From Prolixibacteraceae bacterium JC049 (lineage in GTDB: Bacteria > Bacteroidota > Bacteroidia > Bacteroidales > Prolixibacteraceae): a DNA stretch of 64,000 nucleotides. The stretch covers positions 682,381-746,380 of the forward strand of contig SACZ01000001.1 of the NCBI GenBank assembly GCA_023369685.1. The letters are read 5' to 3'. Positions 7,158 through 14,444 of this stretch are shown here, piece by piece. Below the pieces are notes generated by a model. The model had not been told where the DNA came from, searched no databases, and worked only from the letters and a program-made list of their open reading frames with translations. The translations under genes were made by a program, and so were the position numbers. The number at the start of each line of letters is the position of its first letter. The stretch's first letter is position 1.

Positions 7158-9815
7158 ATGAAGAAAGTTGTTTTATTTATTTCTGTTTTTTGTTTTGCAT
7201 TCACTGTGTTTGGACAGTCAGTCCTTTATAAATCAGATGCATTTAGTGTCTATAAAGACCGGGTTGAACAAAGGAAGTACACATCGAAAGCTGTTAGCAA
7301 TAATACTTTGCATTCGGATTACCAAAGTCCTGCAAATGCAGCTTTTAATCCTGAAATAGAGTTCAAGTTCAGTTTGAATGGCAATGACAATGAGTTGGCC
7401 TATGGAGTAAATCACCAGGCTGTTATTAACCCGAATAAGAATGGGTTAGCAGTAATCGATATTGAATTTGGAAAATTACTTAAGTTAAAAGGAGAAACTT
7501 CAATTGAAGCTGTACCTGCCAACACAAAGGTACTATTTCGATTAAACCTAAAACCTGTAATAGATGCTTTAAACAAGGATGGATATTACAACGATATTCA
7601 TGGAAAGAAAATGTTTAAGGCCGATTTCAAAGGGGTTTATATTGCAGGCGGAAATACACCATTAAGCTGGGATTTCGAAAACTTACCATCTAAAAAAGGA
7701 ATGGAGTTGACCGATGAAGACGGAGATGGTATTTATGAAACAACTTTGATCTTCAATGCTTATAACCCAGCAGCTCATACATCTTCAGAATGGAGCAAAA
7801 CAGCTGATTTAGAAAAGTATCCTACCTTGAATAGTCCTTCGGTTTTAATGGATGCACTTTACAACATGTCGCTGGAAGAGATGTTAGCAGATATACGCGA
7901 CGACAGATGCTTTATGGCAGGTAAAGAATGGACAGGTGTTTGGACACGCGACATTAGTTATAGCATCGTTCTTGCAATGGCTGCTATTGAGCCAGAAGTG
8001 GCAAAGAATAGCTTAATGCGAAAAGTGAAAAACGATCGTATTATTCAAGATACAGGAACAGGTGGCTCGTGGCCTGTTTCAACTGACCGGGTAACATGGG
8101 CGTTGGCAGCCTGGGAGGTGTATAAAGTTACAGGGAAGCAAGAGTGGTTGCAGAAGGCGTATGATATTATCCGAAATAGTATCGAAGAAGATTTGAAAAC
8201 AGCCGTAAACCCTGTTACTGGGTTATTTTATGGCGAATCTTCGTTTTTGGATTGGAGAAAGCAAACTTATCCAAAGTGGATGGATCCCAAAGATATTTAC
8301 TTGTCGCAAACGCTTGGAACCAATGTGGTGTTTTATCAGACGCTACAGATTTTGGGAGAAATGGGCAAGCTACTAAAAGTAGAGAATGACTACTCTGAAT
8401 TGGCTGAAAAATTAAAAGTTGCTATCAACAAAGAACTTTGGTTACCAGCAGATAAGTTTTATGCACAGTTTATCTACGGGCGTAAAAAACAAGTGGTATC
8501 TCCACGTGCCGAAGCTTTGGGAGAGGCATTGGCCGTTTTATTCGATGTTGCCGATAAAAACAGAGCTGCAGCAATGATGAAAAGTGTGCCTGTAATGGAT
8601 TATGGAATTCCATGTATCTATCCTCAAATAGCAGGAATTCCTCCTTATCACAATAAGGCCATTTGGCCATTCGTACAGGCCTATTGGACTTGGGCTGGAG
8701 CAAAGAGTAAGAACTCGAAAGTAGTAGAGCATGGAATGGCTTCAATGATGCGTCAGGCCGCTTTATTTCTAACCAATAAGGAAAACATGACTGCCAGCAA
8801 TGGCGATTTCAATGGAACTGCATTGAACTCTGATCGTCAGTTATGGAGTGTGGGCGGTCAGTTGGCCATGGTATATCGTGTAATTTTCGGTATGGAGTTT
8901 AAGTCTGAAGGTTTACATTTTAAGCCTTTTGTTCCTAAAGCATATAACGGAGAATATCAGTTGAACGATTTTCAGTATCGAAAAGCCAATCTGAATATCA
9001 CTGTAAAGGGATTTGGAAACGGAATAAAACATTTCCTTGTAGATGGAAAAAAACAAAAAGAAGCAGTTGTTGCGGATGAGTTGATTGGTAAGCATACCAT
9101 TGAAATAGTGCTTAACGGGAAAATGGATAATAGCGAAATGAACATGGTAGCTTCATCTATTGCTCCTGATTATCCTCGTGCAAAGTGGAATGGAAACCAA
9201 TTGACTTGGAATAAAGTTGCTAATGCCACTTCTTACAAAGTATTTAAAAATGGTAAGCTGTTTAAGAAAACTTCTGCTACTAAAATTATTATCGAAAAGA
9301 ATAAAGAATTTGTAGAATATCAGGTGCTTGCTGTCGATGCCAAAGGACGTGAATCATTTTTAAGCGAACCTGTTGAAGTTCAGAATAGCAATGAATTGTG
9401 GGTTGAGGCAGAGAAGTTTGCCGATACAACAGCGCGAAAAGTGAACGGATTTAAAGGGGAAGGTGCTACTGATTTCAGTTTAGCAAAAAATAGAACTTAT
9501 AAAGCAATCATGACAGTTTCCGATAAAGGAACTTATAGTATAGATGCCCGTTATGCCAACGGAAATGGTCCGGTGAATACGGATAACAAATGTGGTATCC
9601 GATCGCTTTATGTGAATGGTAAATACTATGGTGTAATGGTATTTCCACAGCGTGGAAGTGATGAGTGGTCCAACTGGGGAATGTCCAGCCCAATTGAAGT
9701 GACGCTAAACAAAGGAGAGAATATAATCGAATTGAAATATGAGGACTTCAATAGAAATATGAACGAGGAGGTGAATGAATTTCTATTGGATAGCTGGAGA
9801 GTTGTTAAGTTGTAA
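7158..9815 (+). CDS. Large secreted six-hairpin glycosidase with C-terminal CBM35/CBM6-like module
   Basis: The product has 885 residues with a signal peptide (about 1-20). Residues 60-215 look like an N-terminal beta-rich substrate-handling region (DEDGDGIYETTLIFN at about 186-200). The middle, about 225-620, is an (alpha/alpha)6 barrel with EWTGVWTRDISYSI at 257-270, the region that holds a general acid in GH63/GH37/GH15-like enzymes. Residues about 670-735 form an FN3-like linker. From about 740 to the end (ELWVEAEKFADT...) the sequence looks like a CBM35/CBM6 beta-sandwich. I cannot name the GH family with confidence; alpha-glucoside or trehalose-type substrates are possible. It stands alone between promoter and terminator. 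Confidence 0.8.
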   Translation: MKKVVLFISVFCFAFTVFGQSVLYKSDAFSVYKDRVEQRKYTSKAVSNNTLHSDYQSPANAAFNPEIEFKFSLNGNDNELAYGVNHQAVINPNKNGLAVIDIEFGKLLKLKGETSIEAVPANTKVLFRLNLKPVIDALNKDGYYNDIHGKKMFKADFKGVYIAGGNTPLSWDFENLPSKKGMELTDEDGDGIYETTLIFNAYNPAAHTSSEWSKTADLEKYPTLNSPSVLMDALYNMSLEEMLADIRDDRCFMAGKEWTGVWTRDISYSIVLAMAAIEPEVAKNSLMRKVKNDRIIQDTGTGGSWPVSTDRVTWALAAWEVYKVTGKQEWLQKAYDIIRNSIEEDLKTAVNPVTGLFYGESSFLDWRKQTYPKWMDPKDIYLSQTLGTNVVFYQTLQILGEMGKLLKVENDYSELAEKLKVAINKELWLPADKFYAQFIYGRKKQVVSPRAEALGEALAVLFDVADKNRAAAMMKSVPVMDYGIPCIYPQIAGIPPYHNKAIWPFVQAYWTWAGAKSKNSKVVEHGMASMMRQAALFLTNKENMTASNGDFNGTALNSDRQLWSVGGQLAMVYRVIFGMEFKSEGLHFKPFVPKAYNGEYQLNDFQYRKANLNITVKGFGNGIKHFLVDGKKQKEAVVADELIGKHTIEIVLNGKMDNSEMNMVASSIAPDYPRAKWNGNQLTWNKVANATSYKVFKNGKLFKKTSATKIIIEKNKEFVEYQVLAVDAKGRESFLSEPVEVQNSNELWVEAEKFADTTARKVNGFKGEGATDFSLAKNRTYKAIMTVSDKGTYSIDARYANGNGPVNTDNKCGIRSLYVNGKYYGVMVFPQRGSDEWSNWGMSSPIEVTLNKGENIIELKYEDFNRNMNEEVNEFLLDSWRVVKL

Positions 9816-9840
9816 TAATACCGTAACCTTGAACATATAA

Positions 9841-9875
9841 AAAATGGCCTTTGTAGATTTCTACAAGGCCATTTT
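9841..9875. terminator. Bidirectional terminator between the glycosidase and ndk
   Basis: An inverted repeat AAAATGGCCTTTGTAG / CTACAAGGCCATTTT with an ATTT loop and one bulged T separates the convergent genes. It has A- and T-runs on its outer sides. Confidence 0.85.
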
Positions 9876-9900
9876 CTATTTCATAAATATCTAACAACGA

Positions 9901-10320
9901 TTAGTAACGTTCAAATCGGGAGAAAAAGAAATCAGCTTCCAATTTGGCATTTTCATCAGAGTCTGATCCGTGTACAGCATTGTGCGACTTCGATTCTGCA
10001 AACATTTTTCGTAATGTTCCCTCGTCTGCCTGAGTTGGGTCAGTTGAGCCAATTAACTTTCGATATTCCTTCACCGCATTCTTCTTTTCCAGTATGGCTA
10101 CCAAAACAGGTCCCGAAGACATAAATTGGATTAAATCGTCATAAAATGGCTTGCCTTTGTGAATATGGTAAAATTGTTTTGCCTGCTTCTTCGTGAGCTT
10201 TGTCAACTTCATTGCACGTATCTTAAATCCATGCTCATTGATTTCTTTTAAGATAGATCCTGACAGATTATTCTTAAAAGCCGCAGGCTTTATCATTGTA
10301 AATGTGTAGTTTAAGGCCAT
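9901..10320 (-). CDS. ndk: Nucleoside diphosphate kinase
   Basis: The product has 139 residues, the usual length of bacterial NDK. It transfers the gamma phosphate of ATP to NDPs through a phospho-histidine. The active-site signature NAVHGSDS places the phosphorylated histidine at His117, and the N-terminal TFTMIKPAAF strand and GSTDPTQADEGTLRKMF are typical. It is cytosolic and transcribed divergently from nrnA. Confidence 0.97.
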   Translation of the reverse strand: MALNYTFTMIKPAAFKNNLSGSILKEINEHGFKIRAMKLTKLTKKQAKQFYHIHKGKPFYDDLIQFMSSGPVLVAILEKKNAVKEYRKLIGSTDPTQADEGTLRKMFAESKSHNAVHGSDSDENAKLEADFFFSRFERY

Positions 10321-10404
10321 AGCGTTCTCTTTTTATGGTTACCTGAGGCAACCTAAATTAGTAATTTTAAACAAATTTTAGAAGTTCGGGAGTATGATAA
10401 TTTC

Positions 10405-10412
10405 TATATTTG
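10405..10412 (+). promoter_or_regulatory. Putative -7 promoter element for nrnA
   Basis: TATATTTG fits TAnnTTTG and lies 26 bases before the TTG start of nrnA. Confidence 0.45.
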
Positions 10413-10437
10413 TGAATTAATTTGAAAAAAGGAGAAA

Positions 10438-11466
10438 TTGAAACGAATTGACACTGAAAAAATTGGTAGCCTAAAGCAGTTATTAAAAAATAATCGAAAA
10501 ATCTCCATTATCCCTCATATCAATCCCGATGGTGATGCAATTGGTTCTTCTTTGGCTTTGGCTCAGTATTTAACAAAATTGAATAAATCGGTAAAGGTTA
10601 TTGTTCCCAATGATTACCCCGATTATTTACACTGGATACCCGGTCAGGAAAAAGTAGTTGTTTTCTTTAAACAGAAATATACAGCAGAAGAATTGTTGCG
10701 TAATGCCGATTTGATCTTCTATGTTGATTTTAATGATGAACACCGTTGTGGTGAAATTGCTAAAATTACTAGTCAGTTGTCTGTTCCAAAGGTGTTAATT
10801 GATCACCATCCTAATCCAGGTGATTTCGCTTCAGTGGTTATTTCCGATACTTCTGCCTGTGCAACAGCAGAGTTGGTATATGAAGTAATTGATGCATTAG
10901 GCGATAATGAATTGATCGATTTACCGATTGCAGAATCTCTGTTTGCAGCAATTTTAACTGATACTGGATCGTTTAGTTATAATTCGTCGCAACCGAGAAC
11001 ATTCGAGATTGTGGGCGATTTGTTAAAGCGAGGTATCGATAAGGACAGAATTTACTCGGATACGTTTGATAAATACTCTGGAAACAGAATGAAGCTGTTG
11101 GGGTATGCGCTTTCTGAAAAGATGGTGCATTTGCCAGAATATAGAACCGCTTTTATTAGTTTGACAAAAGAAGAGTTGGAGCGATATCATTTTGTGCCAG
11201 GCGATACCGAAGGTTTTGTAAATAATCCACTGGCGATTAACGATGTGGTTTTCACGGCTTTGTTTATGGAGAAAGATGGCAGAATTAAAATTTCTTTCAG
11301 ATCGAAGGGGAAATTCGCAACCAATTTGTTTTCCGGGCATCATTTTAACGGTGGTGGACATGCAAATGCTTCTGGAGGTGAATCTCATTTGACCATGGAA
11401 GAAACTTTGAAAAAGTTTGAAGCATTGTTGCCAGATTATAAAGAGGAGCTTTTAGGTTCTATGTAA
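10438..11466 (+). CDS. nrnA: DHH/DHHA1 phosphoesterase, NrnA-type oligoribonuclease / pAp phosphatase
   Basis: The product has 342 residues. The DHH domain holds IPHINPDGDAIGSSLAL at about 25-41 (Asp ligands 31 and 33), YVDFNDEHRCG and VLIDHHPNPGDF, which bind the two Mn ions. The DHHA1 domain ends in GGGHANASGG near residue 308. Such enzymes degrade 2-5 nt RNAs and dephosphorylate 3'-phosphoadenosine-5'-phosphate. The start is a TTG, but a strong AAAAGGAG sequence lies six bases upstream and the protein begins at the family-typical place, so the start is well supported. It leads a cluster with two FKBP genes. Confidence 0.9.
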   Translation: MKRIDTEKIGSLKQLLKNNRKISIIPHINPDGDAIGSSLALAQYLTKLNKSVKVIVPNDYPDYLHWIPGQEKVVVFFKQKYTAEELLRNADLIFYVDFNDEHRCGEIAKITSQLSVPKVLIDHHPNPGDFASVVISDTSACATAELVYEVIDALGDNELIDLPIAESLFAAILTDTGSFSYNSSQPRTFEIVGDLLKRGIDKDRIYSDTFDKYSGNRMKLLGYALSEKMVHLPEYRTAFISLTKEELERYHFVPGDTEGFVNNPLAINDVVFTALFMEKDGRIKISFRSKGKFATNLFSGHHFNGGGHANASGGESHLTMEETLKKFEALLPDYKEELLGSM

Positions 11467-11504
11467 AAAATATATATTCGTGATCTAATAAAACTTAACC
11501 AAAA

Positions 11505-11984
11505 ATGAGATTAACCAAATTTGTAAGTATTTTACTTTTAACCGTTGTAGCTTTTGCTTGTTCCGATAATAAAACAAAAGATATTGACCATGAAGGTTTA
11601 AGTAAGGCAGAAGAAGAGCAGCTAAAGGCATATGTCAAAGATAATAACATAACAGAAGCACCTACTTCGTCTGGTTTGTATTACATTAAGTTGGAAGATG
11701 GCAATGGTGAAAAGCCAGCTATGGGAGAAAAAGTGAATATTACGTACAAAGGAATGTTTCTTTCTGGGAAGGTTTTTGACGAAGGAAAATTTGATTTCGC
11801 TATTGGTGCAGGTGGATTAATTGAAGGGTTTAAAGAAGGACTACAATTGATGGAGTACGATGAAAAAGCAAAATTCATTATTCCTTCAGGTTTGGCATAC
11901 GGACCTTATGGACAATATCCAATTCCTCCGTATACTACATTATTATTTGAATTAAGTATTTCGAAAATAGATAGCAATAACTAG
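11505..11984 (+). CDS. FKBP-type peptidyl-prolyl isomerase lipoprotein
   Basis: The product has 159 residues with a lipoprotein signal (AFAC, Cys19). The C-terminal domain is FKBP-like: GEKVNITYKGMFLSGKVFDEG, IEGFKEGLQLMEYDEKAKFIIPSGLAYGPYG and IPPYTTLLFELSI. It would catalyse cis-trans proline isomerisation during folding of exported proteins, anchored to a membrane. In Bacteroidota similar lipoproteins include GldI of gliding organisms, but no gld genes are seen here, so that name is not applied. The next FKBP-like gene begins two bases after this stop. Confidence 0.9.
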   Translation: MRLTKFVSILLLTVVAFACSDNKTKDIDHEGLSKAEEEQLKAYVKDNNITEAPTSSGLYYIKLEDGNGEKPAMGEKVNITYKGMFLSGKVFDEGKFDFAIGAGGLIEGFKEGLQLMEYDEKAKFIIPSGLAYGPYGQYPIPPYTTLLFELSISKIDSNN

Positions 11985-11986
11985 AT

Positions 11987-12550
11987 ATGAAGAATTTAAA
12001 GATAACTCAAGCCATTTTATTGCTTTTAGCATGTGTGGTGATTTTACCATCGTGTGAAACAACAAATGGACAGAAGCAGCGTGATAGAGAAGCATCTTTA
12101 ATTAGCACTTTTTTAAAAGAAAACCCTGATTATAAATTACAGGATAATGGTGTTTATGAAAAGATGATTGAAGAAGGCACGAAAGAGTACTTTACCAATG
12201 AAAGAACAGAAAAGAAAGATTCAACCGTTGTGCGTGTAGGGGATCGCTTGAAAGTGGTTTACAAAGGAACGTTTATTGATGGACGAGAACAACTTATTTT
12301 TGATGAAAAGAACTATGAGCCTCTAGAAGTAATTGTAGGGACATCGCGTGTAATTACTGCATGGACAACTTCATTAATAGGAAAGTATAAAAAGGCTAAA
12401 TTTGAAATAATGACACCTTCAGATTTTGCTTATGGACCAAATGGGGATACTAGTACTGGGCGTATTGGTCCATATGAACCTCTCAAGTTTGAAATGTATA
12501 TCAAGAAAGTTTATCGTCTGGATAAAGAGGGTGAATGGGTTGAGATCTAA
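11987..12550 (+). CDS. Second, divergent FKBP-like lipoprotein
   Basis: The product has 187 residues, with a lipoprotein signal ending in LPSC (Cys23). An FKBP fold is visible: GDRLKVVYKGTFIDGREQLIFDEKN, VGTSRVITAWTTSLIGKYKKAKFEIMTPSDFAYGP and GPYEPLKFEMYIKKV. Compared with its upstream neighbour, the loop before VITAW is rewritten and the usual ExxxGM element is missing, so isomerase activity may be weak and a chaperone role is possible. The two-base spacing to the previous gene and the terminator just after the stop show it ends the operon. Confidence 0.82.
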   Translation: MKNLKITQAILLLLACVVILPSCETTNGQKQRDREASLISTFLKENPDYKLQDNGVYEKMIEEGTKEYFTNERTEKKDSTVVRVGDRLKVVYKGTFIDGREQLIFDEKNYEPLEVIVGTSRVITAWTTSLIGKYKKAKFEIMTPSDFAYGPNGDTSTGRIGPYEPLKFEMYIKKVYRLDKEGEWVEI

Positions 12551-12560
12551 AAAAATATTT

Positions 12561-12590
12561 AAACCGCAGCGTTAGTTGCGGTTTTTTTTT
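12561..12590 (+). terminator. Rho-independent terminator of the nrnA-FKBP operon
   Basis: The sequence AACCGCA ... TTGCGGTT is a 7-bp stem with a short loop, followed by a nine-T run. It lies 11 bases after the FKBP stop. The T-run runs through codons of the upstream-extended Nudix-fusion frame, which helps reject that extended start. Confidence 0.85.
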
Positions 12591-12602
12591 GAAAAAGAGA
12601 AA

Positions 12603-13679
12603 ATGAACGGACGCACTTTATTCCTAAAAATGCTACCCGGCTTTATCCCGTTGTTGGTTTTTATTATTGCCGATGAAATATGGGGAACCGAAATTGGCTT
12701 AATGGTTGCTGTAGCAGTCGGACTACTTGAGATGATTTATACCTGGCTGCGCGAAAAGCGAATCGATAAGTTTATTCTTTTTGATACCGGATTGATCGTT
12801 TTATTGGGAGGTGTATCTATTGCTCTGCACGATGATCTGTTTTTTAAGCTGAAACCAGGATTGATCGAGATGATTTTATGCCTCATTCTGGCTGTGTCTA
12901 TTTGGTCTCCGCTGAATATTGTTGGTGGAATGACAAAGCGTTACATGAAGGGGATAGAGATGAATGATGCTCAAGCTGCTCAAATGCGGCGTAGCTTGAA
13001 GGCTATGTTTTTCATTTTTCTGTTCCACACTGCGTTAGTTTTTTATTCGGCCTGGTTTATGTCTAAAGAAGCTTGGGCGTTTATTAGTGGAGGACTGTTC
13101 TACATCATTTTTGCAGCCTATTTTGTGTTTGAATGGTTGAGGCAACGACTTCAGTTTAAAAAGCAGCAAAACACTTTAGAAGAGGAAGAGTGGCTGCCGC
13201 TGGTCGATGACCAAGGAAAGGTGGTAGGAAAAGCACCTCGTTCGGTTTGCCACAAGGGCGAAAAGCTGTTGCATCCTGTTGTTCACCTGCATGTTTTGAA
13301 TCCGGCTAAGCATCTTTTTTTGCAAAAAAGGCCAATGAATAAATTGGTGCAACCAGGAAAATGGGATACAGCTGTGGGTGGTCATATCTCTTATGGCGAA
13401 GATCTGGAAATTTCATTAAAACGTGAAGCTTTCGAAGAGATCGGACTGGAAAATTTTTCGGCTCAACATGTGGTTACCTATAAATGGGAATCGGATATTG
13501 AAGCAGAGTTGGTATATGTATTTGTTACCTACGATTATAAAAATATCAGAATTCATTCCGATGAAGTGGAGGAAGGTAAATTTTGGTCACCTAGCCAGCT
13601 AAAAAGGAATATGGGAAAAGAGGTATTTACTCCTAATTTCGAATACGAATACCAGATGCTAAAAGGCAAGTTGTTTTAA
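12603..13679 (+). CDS. Fusion: YciB/IspZ-like membrane domain plus Nudix hydrolase
   Basis: The product has 358 residues. Residues about 8-185 contain five or six hydrophobic helices and resemble the inner-membrane septation protein A (YciB/IspZ) family. After a charged linker (about 186-200) comes a soluble Nudix domain with a perfect Nudix box, GHISYGEDLEISLKREAFEE continuing IGL, at about 260-282 (G-x5-E-x7-REUxEExGU). Its context (HLHVLNPAKHLFLQKRP, KWDTAVGGH) resembles isopentenyl-diphosphate isomerase-like/YfcD Nudix proteins. The frame also allows a TTG at 12576, but that lies inside the preceding terminator, so ATG 12603 is used. The fusion would place a nucleotide or isoprenoid diphosphate hydrolase at the membrane; its substrate is unknown. 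Confidence 0.85.
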   Translation: MNGRTLFLKMLPGFIPLLVFIIADEIWGTEIGLMVAVAVGLLEMIYTWLREKRIDKFILFDTGLIVLLGGVSIALHDDLFFKLKPGLIEMILCLILAVSIWSPLNIVGGMTKRYMKGIEMNDAQAAQMRRSLKAMFFIFLFHTALVFYSAWFMSKEAWAFISGGLFYIIFAAYFVFEWLRQRLQFKKQQNTLEEEEWLPLVDDQGKVVGKAPRSVCHKGEKLLHPVVHLHVLNPAKHLFLQKRPMNKLVQPGKWDTAVGGHISYGEDLEISLKREAFEEIGLENFSAQHVVTYKWESDIEAELVYVFVTYDYKNIRIHSDEVEEGKFWSPSQLKRNMGKEVFTPNFEYEYQMLKGKLF

Positions 13680-13717
13680 TATTTTGCTCGTTCGGATTTG
13701 TAATCCGGACGTAAATA

Positions 13718-13748
13718 AAAAAGGCTTCCCCATAAAATGAAGAAGCCG
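13718..13748 (-). terminator. Terminator of the ftsK-lolA operon
   Basis: Read on the minus strand, GGCTTC ... GAAGCC forms a stem around a 13-base loop and is followed by six T residues. On the plus strand there is no T-run, so it mainly serves the minus-strand genes. Confidence 0.75.
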
Positions 13749-13772
13749 ATTCCTGAAATATTTTCTTTCCGT

Positions 13773-14411
13773 TTATCTCATATCATTAACATACACATCG
13801 GCATGTTTCTTCGTGTCGAAAGTAAAGTAAGTATCATCGTAAGCTTTATTGGAGGTAAAGCTTTTTACGGTGATAATATAGGTGTTACCATCTTTCGAGA
13901 ATAACTTAGCTCCAACCAATTGCTTTTTTGCTTCGTTAATGGTTAAAATTACCTTTTTGAAGTTGCGCTCGTCGGTTGTTGGAATTAACTCAACAATGGT
14001 GTTTGCTCCTTCTTTCTTTAACCATTTGTAATCGAAACCTTCTTCGTAAATAGTGAATAGCTTAGATGGATTTAGCATTTGCTCCATCGATTCACTTGGA
14101 TTATCGATATTTACTTCACCTGCATCAGGTAAGTAAGTGTAGATGGCTTTTCCATCGAAATAGGTTTCTGCTCCCATCATAGAAAGCTTGTATTTCAAAC
14201 CTTTTACCTGAACTTTCCCCTCGTACTCGTCGTTCAAGCCCTCTTCTTCATTGGTTAAAGCAAACGAGAATGCAATATCCATAGAGCTAAAACTCTTGGT
14301 TGCATTGGCCACTTTGTCTAAAACCACTTTAGCTTTGGGATCTTTTTGTGCTTGTGCATTAATAAATGCACCACATAGCACTAAAATTATAAGCCAGTAC
14401 TTCATCATCAT
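13773..14411 (-). CDS. lolA: LolA-like outer-membrane lipoprotein carrier / sorting protein
   Basis: The product has 212 residues with a signal peptide (cleavage near NAQAQ). The mature part has the LolA/LolB half-barrel pattern: FSSMDIAFSFALTNEE, GKVQVKGLKYKLSMMGAETYFDGKAIYTYLPDAGEVNI and a C-terminal TYFTFDTKKHADVYVNDMR. LolA shuttles lipoproteins across the periplasm from LolCDE to the outer membrane, which suits an organism rich in surface lipoproteins. It lies 33 bases downstream of ftsK in the same orientation, as is common in Bacteroidota. Confidence 0.85.
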   Translation of the reverse strand: MMMKYWLIILVLCGAFINAQAQKDPKAKVVLDKVANATKSFSSMDIAFSFALTNEEEGLNDEYEGKVQVKGLKYKLSMMGAETYFDGKAIYTYLPDAGEVNIDNPSESMEQMLNPSKLFTIYEEGFDYKWLKKEGANTIVELIPTTDERNFKKVILTINEAKKQLVGAKLFSKDGNTYIITVKSFTSNKAYDDTYFTFDTKKHADVYVNDMR

Positions 14412-14444
14412 TTTTTTCTATTTTCGCTTCTAACTAATTTCAAT

